Shown: in pieces, positions 1 through 6,553 of the stretch | How positions within the stretch are numbered: the first letter of the stretch is position 1 | Layout: every line of letters begins with the position of its first letter | Assembly: GCA_014728875.1 (NCBI GenBank) | Contig: WJKV01000136.1 | Span: 1 to 9,303 of the forward strand | Direction of reading: 5' to 3' | Source: Candidatus Woesearchaeota archaeon | GTDB lineage: Archaea > Nanobdellota > Nanobdellia > Woesearchaeales > WJKV01 | DNA length: 9,303 nt | Notes under the pieces: generated by a model | Seen by the model: the letters and a program-made list of their open reading frames with translations, nothing else | Database searches by the model: none | Told to the model about the DNA's origin: nothing | Made by a program: the position numbers and the translations under genes

Positions 1-3000
1 ATGGCGGTTTCGGTGGCGGCGCGATCAAGCTAATTGCAGAGGAGATTTTAACTTTTGATGGTATTATTGAGACCAACGGCACTGTTGGTGAGGGTGCAAG
101 TAGTTACGATGCAGGCGGCGGTTCCGGCGGCTCTATCTGGGTCACTGCAGATACATTGACAGGATCCGGCATTTTTGTAGCCGGCGGCGGTAATGGCTTT
201 GATGGTACCAGCGATGGCGGAGGCGGCGCCGGTGGCAGGATCGCTGTCTATTATAACTCTACCAGTTGGGATGTTTCAGACTTTACGCAGTCAGAAATAA
301 AAGGCGGCAGCGGTCACCAAGGTGCAGAGGATGGGCAAGTAGGAACCCTTGTATATGTGGATGATGACGATGATGACACAAGCATCTTTACCGGCTTCTG
401 GTGGCAGGACAATGATGCTATCGGACCTCACTTCAATTTCAGGCACGTGAACATGACAGATGCCTGGGTCCGGGTCAATGGAAGCGTGATTGTAAATGCA
501 ACAGAAGATTTCAGGCTGACAAATGTAACATTGAATGATACTGGAGCTGTAACAACAACTAAGTTTATTGGAGACAATGTCTTGTTTGACAGCGACACTG
601 TGATCAATCTGAGCAACAGGCTGCACATCGTCTACAACAGCTCGTTCAATGACACGAATGTGAATTATGCATTATCGCCTGCATTGACTATAGAGAACAA
701 TACTGTTGCGCAGATAGAATGGATAAACAGCTCATTGTCTGGGTTGTACAATCTGAGTGCGAATGTGCGGTTGGGAGCGAACAGGGCATTTGTCAATTCA
801 ACTTCAATAGACAGATTGAACACGACTGCTAACATCACATTATATAACATAAGCCTGACAAATCCAGAGCCTTTTGTAGATGTCGAAGACGACGGAACTT
901 TTGTGCGGTGCACTGCAGGAACAAACCCTGCCTGCGTCGAGTTGAGTTATACAGGCACAACCTACAAGTTCAATACAACGCATTTCACAACTTTCGAGGC
1001 AAGGCAGCCGAATACCCTTCCTAATGTAAGCCAGGTCACTCTGAACTCGTCTTTGGGAACAAATACCTCTGCAGAGAATCTGACATTGTATTATACTGTT
1101 TCAGATTCTGACGGAGAGCCTGTCAAGAACATAACAAACTGGTATGTGAACAATGTATCATTGATGGTTCTCAAGATGCTGTTCGAAGGAGGCAGTACAG
1201 AATATTTCACGCCTGATTATTCTGTTTACGGAAATAATGGTACTGTAAAGAACGGCACTACCTGGTCTTCATCAGCAGGCTTTGACAGCTGGGGTGCTTA
1301 TCAGTTTGATGGAACTGACGATTACATCGAGATCGCAGACGATTCCAGCTTGGACCTGACGAGCGCAATAACAATAGAGGCTAGAGTCAAGTCGACAGAA
1401 GACGGTTATGTAATGATAGTGCCGGTATCTACAGCCCCTCAAACAGTCTTTAGAGAGAACTTTGTCAGCGGCCAGACAGCAACGTCGCAGTGTAACAGTT
1501 TCAAATCCTTCAAGGCCTCTTTGAGCTCTGGCAAAACTTATACCCGCGCCATAATGAACGGCACCAATGATGTCACAGGAGTTATTTGTACAGGCTCGAA
1601 TGCAAATACAATCTGCCAGAACATAAGATCAAATGCGTCCGGATCTGTAAGCTGTGCAGGCAATACCTGGAATTTTGGTGCGTGTGGCGCCGGACGAGAA
1701 GTCAATATTAACCAGACTATTTGTCAGTGCCCTAATCCGGGCTATGTTTTCCGTCCTTGCATAACCAATTCCAACTGGGGCGGCATAAATACTGCGACCT
1801 GCGGCGGCCCGACGCAGAACATGTCTATCATCTGCGAGGAAGCTTCTTCAATAACTGGTTATGCTTATTCTGTGAGCACATCGGGAGGAGGAGAATTCAT
1901 AATCAATTCAGGAGGCACTGTCTATAATGTCACTGCAGGCGGAAACATAAACGATGATGCATGGCACCATCTTGTAGCTACTTTTGACGGTTCTGAAATG
2001 AAGATATATATCGACGGAAGCCTGCAGAACAATAATTCTGCATACTCTGGCAGCCTGCCGACAGGCAGCGGAATTTATCTAGGAAGGAATTTCACAGAAG
2101 GAGATCCAGTATATTTCAACGGAACAATGGACGAGGTCAGGATATACAACAGGGCATTGAGCGCTGAACAGATAGATGCATTGTACAAGAACCTGACTGA
2201 CCTGATTGTTTCTCAGGAAACTACTGCTGGAGAAGAATGGAGAGGCTGCATCACTCCTACTGACGACGAGGAAGCTGGAAACGAGACGTGCAGCAATAAT
2301 CTGACAGTATTGACTTCAAACACACCGCCGAACACGACGCAGGTGTTTATGAACTCTTCGTTGGGAACAAACACATCATCAGAGAGCCTGAACTGTTATG
2401 CGAATGCGACAGATGCAGAAGAAACATCATTCGACATTGATTATAGATGGTATAACAACAGCGTCGAGGTAGTGCAATTGGCAGGCACTGCATCGAATGT
2501 AGCTAACGCCACCTTGGCTTTGGTTTCCACGCTTGGTGCTGGAAACACCACCAAAGGCGAGAATTGGACCTGTGAAGTCAGGGCGGATGACGGCACCGAC
2601 ATCGAGCCTGACTGGAACAATGCAACTAACTCGATAATAATATTGAACTCGTTGCCGACACAGGATCAGCCTATATTGAATTCAAGCAATCTGCAGAACA
2701 GGACAGACGAAAATTTAACTGTTTATCCGCAGAATGTAGATGATAATGATGGAGATGCTGTCCAGGAAATAATCAACTGGTACAGGAACGGCACTTCGAT
2801 CACAGTGCTGAACATGCCGTTCGAGAACACTTCGAACGATGCTGGCCAGTATGCTTCTGTCTGGGCGAAAGACTACAGCGGTTACGGCAACAACGGTACT
2901 GTTTATGGTGCAGCTTTATGGAACCAGACAGGCGGTTATGACGGCTTTGGCGCTTATGAGTTTGACGGAAGCGATGATTTCATCAATATATCCAATACTG

Positions 3001-5543
3001 CGCAATTAAATCAACAAGGAGACATGTCCATCAGTACATGGGTGAATACGGCGTTCGGTGTTCCTGCAGGACAGTCAAGAAGTATTGTCGAGAAATGGCA
3101 GGGAGGCTCTATTGCTTACCCTTATGTATTGCGGCAGAATCCGGGAGGATTTGCAGAATTTGCAGATTATAATGGAAGTTCAGGAGGAAGCAACTCAGTG
3201 GTCTCAACAACAAGAATTAATGATAGTGCATGGCATCATGTCGTTGCTGTAAGAAACAACCAAACAGGAAGGATGCTGATCTATATAGACGGTTCATTAG
3301 AGAACAATAATAGCCGCATAAACAAAGGATCGATAAGCAATTCGCACAATGTCTTCATAGGCAGCAGGGCGAATATTTCGAATACACACTTCAACGGTAC
3401 TATAGATAATGCAAGAATATATAATAGGGCCTTGACTTCAGCACAGATCCTCGCACTTTACAGGAACAAGACAGACACGATAGTTTCAGAAGAGACGATT
3501 GTCGGCGATGTATGGCATGCCTGCGTCACGCCTAATGACCAGGATCCGGACGGACAGACGAACTGCAGTGAGAATATGACAATAAGGGAAGAGTTATGTA
3601 ACATCAACGGCACGATCACAGATGCGTTCGGCAGTTTCGTGTTCTCGACTGTCAATCTGTACAATTCAACAGGCGGTCTGGTCACGAGCGACGACGAAAG
3701 CTATAACATGAGTGTGGAGTGTAACAACAAGTATGATTTCGAAGTTAAGCCTTCAACAGGCAGTTTCAACAGCCTCAGGGTAATTAATCTGTCATTGTCT
3801 ACAGCAGATGTAAATGAAGTTGTTGACCTGGAGGATTCTGCAGAAACAGTGGAAAGCCCTGAATCAGGTAACTGGTCGGAAGTAATTGCCTGGAATCCTA
3901 ATTCGACAATAACGTACGATTACATCAGCATCAATTTCACTTATAATGATACAGACCTTGGATTCTATAAGTGTGTCAATTGGAGCTATACAACGCAGAA
4001 TTGTACTGATGACAATTGGACATTGATAACAGAATCAATACCGGACAATTATACGCAGTTTGTATACAACTTCACACCAGGCGACCCTGAAGTGGGCGTC
4101 GCTGACAAGCCTAATTTGATAGGTTTCCTGAACATATATGATGTTACAGGACTGGCTGACGCGCTGAGGGGAAGCGGAGGGACCTTTATAGGAAGATATT
4201 ATAATGGCTCGCCTCTAAACTTAAGTTCAGGAAAAGCTTATAGGATAGAGATAGTAGTCAATAATACAGACAATCAAACAAACGGCATCCTGCTGGATCC
4301 TTTCCATAACAATATTCCAGACGAATTAGCAATAGACTTGCAAGGCATTGATTCGCCTAATGTAACAGTCACTGCAGGAACAGTCACTGTGAATCCATTT
4401 ACAAACACAACAATTGCAGGCACAGAAGCAGGAACAACAAAACTCATCTGGGATGCCCAATCGCCGGATAAAACAGTGGAAAACTTGAATTATCCTGGTG
4501 ACCAGGTCAAGTTCTGGTATGTAGTAGATTACACTACTGCGATTGAAAGCTCCAATAACCTGACTTCTTTCATAGATGTCCAGGGCACGAATAAGAATGA
4601 CCTGACACTGATCAATCCTTTGAATACCCAGGCGCCTGATCTTTTCATCAATTCAACTTACATTGATTTCAGTGACAGCAATCCAAAAGAGAATGAAAAC
4701 ATAACAATTAATGCGACTGTCTTCAACCTGGGCAGTGCAAATGCGACAAACGTCACAGTACAGTTCTTTGACGGCAATGAAACACATGGAACGCAGATAA
4801 ACGGCAATGTGACCGTCAATATAAGTGCGAACAGCAATGTCACTGTCAACATGACCTGGCTGGCAGTACTGGGTCCGCACAATATCACTGTGGTTGTAGA
4901 TCCGCCTACAGCCACAAACGGAAGCATTGCAGAGTCAGACGAGACAAACAATGTAGATAATAAAACATTAAACACGCAGTCGTATCATACATTCTATGGC
5001 TCGATTTTCGGCAATCTTACTCTAAGGGATGCCGGCAGCAATATCCTGTACAACTGGCTGATAAACGATTATCAGGGCAGTGTGCTTGTGACAGACGTGG
5101 ACAGCAGCATAGATTTCATCAGCCTGAAAGCCCTTGGCTGGAATGATACAGGCGGAAGAACCAGCGGAGACTTTGATGATGCAGATGCAAACCTGAACAT
5201 TACAGGCTGGAACGATTCCACCAAGAAACTGTGGACAAACAATGGAGGGGTGGCCTTATTCAACTCCACATTCAATCTTACAAGGCAGAGCATCACAGAC
5301 GTACCTGTCATAAACAGCACTAACAGCAGCGATTTCATCACAGGAATCTTGTGGGATGACAGTGATGATACAGATAACGAGTATGACACGAGCGACAAGG
5401 AGGATCTTGTATTTGTGACAAACATCAAAGACAATACAGTTGGAAAATACGGAGCAGTAGATTATGAGATCAGAGTGCCTGTCAGGCTTGAAGAATATGC
5501 AGCAGGCAGCGATCTGCTTGCATTCTATATCCAGCTGAAATAG
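1..5543 (+). CDS. Giant multidomain surface/adhesin-like protein with two LamG domains (5' partial)
   Basis: The frame is open from base 3, so the gene starts left of the window; a TTG at 156 is internal, because Gly-rich coding sequence of the same style precedes it. 1846 residues are visible (numbered here from base 3). In order: Gly-rich repeats (1-84), a run of six Asp (120-125), a beta-rich Asn/Thr region (to about 335), Ig-like modules hosting LamG1 (388-730) and LamG2 (933-1155), a segment starting CNINGTITDAFG that resembles a carboxypeptidase-regulatory-like beta domain (from about 1200), CARDB (1544-1657) and a C-terminal domain shared with the next gene (1660-1846). N-X-S/T sequons are very dense, at over 20 in the first 400 residues, which suggests a heavily N-glycosylated extracellular protein. 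There is no C-terminal membrane anchor or PGF-type sorting tail, so attachment must lie in the unseen N-terminus or be non-covalent. LamG domains commonly bind sugars or proteins; adhesion or envelope structure is inferred, and no enzyme motif was seen. Confidence 0.9.
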   Translation, partial: GGFGGGAIKLIAEEILTFDGIIETNGTVGEGASSYDAGGGSGGSIWVTADTLTGSGIFVAGGGNGFDGTSDGGGGAGGRIAVYYNSTSWDVSDFTQSEIKGGSGHQGAEDGQVGTLVYVDDDDDDTSIFTGFWWQDNDAIGPHFNFRHVNMTDAWVRVNGSVIVNATEDFRLTNVTLNDTGAVTTTKFIGDNVLFDSDTVINLSNRLHIVYNSSFNDTNVNYALSPALTIENNTVAQIEWINSSLSGLYNLSANVRLGANRAFVNSTSIDRLNTTANITLYNISLTNPEPFVDVEDDGTFVRCTAGTNPACVELSYTGTTYKFNTTHFTTFEARQPNTLPNVSQVTLNSSLGTNTSAENLTLYYTVSDSDGEPVKNITNWYVNNVSLMVLKMLFEGGSTEYFTPDYSVYGNNGTVKNGTTWSSSAGFDSWGAYQFDGTDDYIEIADDSSLDLTSAITIEARVKSTEDGYVMIVPVSTAPQTVFRENFVSGQTATSQCNSFKSFKASLSSGKTYTRAIMNGTNDVTGVICTGSNANTICQNIRSNASGSVSCAGNTWNFGACGAGREVNINQTICQCPNPGYVFRPCITNSNWGGINTATCGGPTQNMSIICEEASSITGYAYSVSTSGGGEFIINSGGTVYNVTAGGNINDDAWHHLVATFDGSEMKIYIDGSLQNNNSAYSGSLPTGSGIYLGRNFTEGDPVYFNGTMDEVRIYNRALSAEQIDALYKNLTDLIVSQETTAGEEWRGCITPTDDEEAGNETCSNNLTVLTSNTPPNTTQVFMNSSLGTNTSSESLNCYANATDAEETSFDIDYRWYNNSVEVVQLAGTASNVANATLALVSTLGAGNTTKGENWTCEVRADDGTDIEPDWNNATNSIIILNSLPTQDQPILNSSNLQNRTDENLTVYPQNVDDNDGDAVQEIINWYRNGTSITVLNMPFENTSNDAGQYASVWAKDYSGYGNNGTVYGAALWNQTGGYDGFGAYEFDGSDDFINISNTAQLNQQGDMSISTWVNTAFGVPAGQSRSIVEKWQGGSIAYPYVLRQNPGGFAEFADYNGSSGGSNSVVSTTRINDSAWHHVVAVRNNQTGRMLIYIDGSLENNNSRINKGSISNSHNVFIGSRANISNTHFNGTIDNARIYNRALTSAQILALYRNKTDTIVSEETIVGDVWHACVTPNDQDPDGQTNCSENMTIREELCNINGTITDAFGSFVFSTVNLYNSTGGLVTSDDESYNMSVECNNKYDFEVKPSTGSFNSLRVINLSLSTADVNEVVDLEDSAETVESPESGNWSEVIAWNPNSTITYDYISINFTYNDTDLGFYKCVNWSYTTQNCTDDNWTLITESIPDNYTQFVYNFTPGDPEVGVADKPNLIGFLNIYDVTGLADALRGSGGTFIGRYYNGSPLNLSSGKAYRIEIVVNNTDNQTNGILLDPFHNNIPDELAIDLQGIDSPNVTVTAGTVTVNPFTNTTIAGTEAGTTKLIWDAQSPDKTVENLNYPGDQVKFWYVVDYTTAIESSNNLTSFIDVQGTNKNDLTLINPLNTQAPDLFINSTYIDFSDSNPKENENITINATVFNLGSANATNVTVQFFDGNETHGTQINGNVTVNISANSNVTVNMTWLAVLGPHNITVVVDPPTATNGSIAESDETNNVDNKTLNTQSYHTFYGSIFGNLTLRDAGSNILYNWLINDYQGSVLVTDVDSSIDFISLKALGWNDTGGRTSGDFDDADANLNITGWNDSTKKLWTNNGGVALFNSTFNLTRQSITDVPVINSTNSSDFITGILWDDSDDTDNEYDTSDKEDLVFVTNIKDNTVGKYGAVDYEIRVPVRLEEYAAGSDLLAFYIQLK
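3..359 (+). repeat. Gly-rich repeat region of the giant surface protein
   Basis: Codons here encode imperfect repeats of the type GGGxGGxIxxxAxxLxGxGxI followed by AxGGxG. One copy is around bases 116-190, a partial copy lies at the left edge and a degenerate one ends at GGRIAVYY (about 254). Such Gly-rich beta repeats are common in large bacterial and archaeal surface proteins and probably form a beta-helix-like stalk. The block begins outside the window. It is followed by a short acidic run of six Asp codons at 360-377. Confidence 0.6.
1011..1082 (+). repeat. Ig-like module opening motif, copy 1
   Basis: These 24 codons encode a linker and first strand containing NSSLGTNTS. They match 17 of 24 residues with the copy at 2319-2390. 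This copy begins the Ig-like module into which LamG1 is inserted (strand continues to NITNWYVNN, about base 1157, and resumes near 2193). Confidence 0.7.
1164..2192 (+). repeat. LamG/concanavalin-A-like domain 1, carrying an insertion
   Basis: The encoded stretch has the LamG signature order: an MLFEG opening strand, DYSVYGNNGTV, GAYQFDGTDDYIEI, then AWHHLVATFDG, IYIDGSLQNNN, FNGTMDEVRIYNRAL and the closing ALYKN. The same signposts recur in LamG2 (2799-3467). At about 343 codons it is well above the usual 150-220 because a Cys-rich module of about 137 residues sits between the early strands and the AWHH strand. LamG domains are ligand-binding beta sandwiches; the ligand here is unknown. Confidence 0.85.
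1431..1841 (+). other. Cys-rich module inserted inside LamG1 (protein-level domain)
   Basis: About 137 codons in frame encode ten cysteines and a segment with RPCITNSNWGG, after which come ATCGGPTQ and a final SIICEE strand. It opens with ENFVSGQTATSQC. LamG2 has no counterpart at the same place, and the LamG strands resume immediately after it. Even Cys number and small size suggest a disulfide-stabilised beta domain, possibly for carbohydrate or protein binding. I cannot name the family. Boundaries are approximate to about ten residues. Confidence 0.7.
2319..2390 (+). repeat. Ig-like module opening motif, copy 2
   Basis: This is the second copy of the 24-codon motif (NTxPN..Q..xNSSLGTNTS pattern, 17/24 identical to 1011-1082). 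It starts an uninterrupted Ig-like module that ends near base 2645 with WTCEVRADDG and an isoleucine-rich strand. It is therefore the copy without a LamG insertion. A third, more diverged module starts at about 2646 and hosts LamG2. Confidence 0.7.
2799..3467 (+). repeat. LamG/concanavalin-A-like domain 2
   Basis: About 223 codons with the same signposts as LamG1: NMPFEN, DYSGYGNNGTV, GAYEFDGSDDFINI, SISTWVNT, AWHHVVAV, IYIDGSLENNN, FNGTIDNARIYNRAL and ALYRN. It has normal LamG length with no Cys-rich insertion. It is flanked by the halves of an Ig-like module, INWYRNG before and VWHACVTPND after, so LamG is nested in that module as in copy 1. Confidence 0.88.
4632..4973 (+). other. CARDB domain of the giant surface protein
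   Basis: The translation starts APDLFI and continues with NITINATVFNLGSANATN, VQFFDGN, a NMTW strand, a VVVDPP turn and the closing ESDETNN. This is the hallmark order of CARDB (cell adhesion related domain found in bacteria and archaea), an Ig-like beta sandwich of about 110 residues. It usually acts as an extracellular spacer or adhesion module. It lies directly before the C-terminal shared domain. Confidence 0.88.
4980..5543 (+). other. C-terminal domain shared with the downstream surface proteins
   Basis: About 187 residues encode FYGSIFGNLTL, ILYNW, QGSV, then LVFVTNI, DYEIRVP and a final FYIQLK. A gapless 34-residue stretch (from FYGS) matches the small protein at 5693-6391 (from FVGE) at 10 identities, including the Gly, Trp and Leu positions. 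Both proteins also end in a D-Y-[EQ]-x-x-VP strand and an aromatic final strand. The domain is unnamed as far as I can tell; an extracellular beta fold is likely. Confidence 0.65.
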
Positions 5544-5560
5544 GACCCTCAATCTAATTG

Positions 5561-5570
5561 CTCTTTTTGT
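5561..5570 (+). terminator. Weak T-tract after the giant surface gene
   Basis: A CTCTTTTTGT tract lies 18 nt after the TAG stop. Archaeal termination often needs only a run of T, but five T is short and no stem is visible, so this is tentative. Confidence 0.25.
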
Positions 5571-5590
5571 TGCCATTATAAGATTATAAC

Positions 5591-5627
5591 ATAAATTTAA
5601 ATAATATCCTTCTTTCCTATATAAAAG
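5591..5627 (+). promoter_or_regulatory. Archaeal promoter region for the small secreted protein gene
   Basis: Two TATA-box candidates occur: TTTAAATAAT at 5596-5605, preceded by the A-rich ATAAA as a BRE-like element, and TATATAAAAG at 5618-5627. Transcription would start about 25 nt downstream of whichever is used, giving a 5' UTR of roughly 45-70 nt before the ATG at 5693. I cannot choose between them from sequence alone. Confidence 0.5.
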
Positions 5628-5681
5628 AAAATCTCAAACTATACTTTGACAAGATTTAGCTATAGAAGAGACTATAAATGA

Positions 5682-5688
5682 GAGGTGA
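5682..5688 (+). promoter_or_regulatory. Ribosome binding site deciding the start at 5693
   Basis: GAGGTGA is complementary to the usual archaeal 16S 3' end and lies 4 nt before the ATG at 5693. It falls inside the reading frame if the upstream ATG at 5678 were used, and no comparable site precedes 5678. This makes 5693 the better start. Confidence 0.75.
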
Positions 5689-5692
5689 GGAA

Positions 5693-6391
5693 ATGAAGAG
5701 AACTATATTTTTTGCAATAAGTATAGTGGTACTATTTTTACTGTCTTATATGGCTTTTGCAGATCCCGATCCTTCTGGTGCAGGCGTATCTGTAACAGGA
5801 AGCAGTAGATGGGTTAACACATCTGCAGGAAGCTATCCTGGAGAAGGTGGAAACATATCTAATGCATCACTGAGTGGTGCGACACAGACAGGAGTATGGT
5901 CTGGTTTTGTCGGAGAAGTCACAGGTGGCGTCACCTTGAACAATGCGAATGCACAGGCATTGTTTGATTGGGCAGTTACATCTGTCACAGGCGAAGTCTT
6001 TGCATCAAGGAACAGCACGCCTGAATGGGGCAATATTGCTGCGCAGAATGATTGTACAGTAGACAGCAGCATTACAGGATCCGGTTCAGACAATTCAACC
6101 AATACCTGGACAGCAAGCAACAACACTGCGGTTCAAGTAGGAACAACTAATATCGCGGCAGGCAGTGCATGTGCTCTAGGTACGTATGTAAGCGGAGCTG
6201 CTCAATCCGGAACAAGAGACTTTGAAGAGATCCTATTGACTGCAGGCGGAACAGGAAATGAAGTATACACAGCAAAAATCAACGAAGACACGACAGGCTA
6301 TGACGGAAGCACGCACGACTACCAGATGATTGTTCCAGACTACAGCAACAGCACGAGCTTGACATATTACTTCTTTGTTGAGCTGGGCTAA
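5693..6391 (+). CDS. Small secreted single-domain surface protein, function unknown
   Basis: 232 residues from the ATG chosen by its ribosome binding site (an in-frame ATG at 5678 would add five residues and spoil the Sec signal peptide less plausibly). Residues 1-23 form a signal peptide: MKRT, a hydrophobic core and AFA before DPDP. The mature part is one beta-rich domain: GGNIS at 52-56, QTGVWSGFVGEV at 65-76, LFDW at 90-93, GEVFASR at 100-106, a likely disulfide pair (NDC and GSAC), GNEVYTAKI at 188-196 and DYQMIVP at 209-215, ending YYFFVELG. There is no membrane anchor, so the protein is released or held by partners. The same domain occurs at the C-terminus of the upstream giant protein and near the N-terminus of the protein starting at 8366. 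It has its own promoter and terminator, suggesting a separately and perhaps strongly expressed envelope component. I do not recognise a named family. Confidence 0.88.
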   Translation: MKRTIFFAISIVVLFLLSYMAFADPDPSGAGVSVTGSSRWVNTSAGSYPGEGGNISNASLSGATQTGVWSGFVGEVTGGVTLNNANAQALFDWAVTSVTGEVFASRNSTPEWGNIAAQNDCTVDSSITGSGSDNSTNTWTASNNTAVQVGTTNIAAGSACALGTYVSGAAQSGTRDFEEILLTAGGTGNEVYTAKINEDTTGYDGSTHDYQMIVPDYSNSTSLTYYFFVELG

Positions 6392-6400
6392 AACCACAGA

Positions 6401-6428
6401 TTTATTTTTTATTTTTTTCTTTTTCTTT
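6401..6428 (+). terminator. Strong T-tract terminator after the small secreted gene
   Basis: About 24 of 28 bases are T (TTTATTTTTTATTTTTTTCT then TTTTCTTT), starting 9 nt after the TAA stop. This is the pattern of archaeal intrinsic termination, which needs no hairpin. Confidence 0.75.
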
Positions 6429-6473
6429 GAAGGTTAATATATGGCGGTTGAACCAGTTTTCTAAAGGGAAAAC

Positions 6474-6488
6474 AGAAACATTTATATA
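6474..6488 (+). promoter_or_regulatory. Archaeal promoter of the membrane-protein operon
   Basis: TTTATATA at 6481-6488 is a near-consensus archaeal TATA box, preceded by purine-rich AGAAACA as the BRE. Transcription would begin near 6508-6512, giving a 5' UTR of about 45 nt before the ATG at 6554. It lies between a strong terminator and the next gene, so it probably drives both 6554-8359 and the closely following gene. Confidence 0.75.
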
Positions 6489-6538
6489 CTATCATTCATC
6501 CAAAACAAGAGAAAAAAGGGGTTTTATCAAATAAAAAA

Positions 6539-6547
6539 GGGTGGTGA
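6539..6547 (+). promoter_or_regulatory. Ribosome binding site of the membrane-protein gene
   Basis: GGGTGGTGA lies 6 nt upstream of the ATG at 6554 and contains the GGTGA core complementary to the archaeal 16S 3' end. It supports 6554 as the start. Confidence 0.75.
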
Positions 6548-6553
6548 AATAGT

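Noticed and set aside
156..158. TTG as the start of the giant protein
   Set aside because: The same frame is open to the left edge and encodes matching Gly-rich repeats, so this codon is internal.
3058..3252. 64-codon plus-strand frame inside LamG2
   Set aside because: It is out of frame with a well-conserved LamG domain and has no ribosome binding site or family features.
1164..3467. Similarity between the two LamG regions considered as a mobile element or recent duplication
   Set aside because: The protein motifs match, but the DNA is diverged and there are no terminal inverted repeats or target duplications. It is an old domain duplication within a gene.
6511..6541. Two AAAAAAGGG runs in the 5' UTR of the 601-residue gene, considered as an operator or riboswitch
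   Set aside because: They are low-complexity purine runs, and no stem or inverted symmetry is visible. The second merely adjoins the ribosome binding site.
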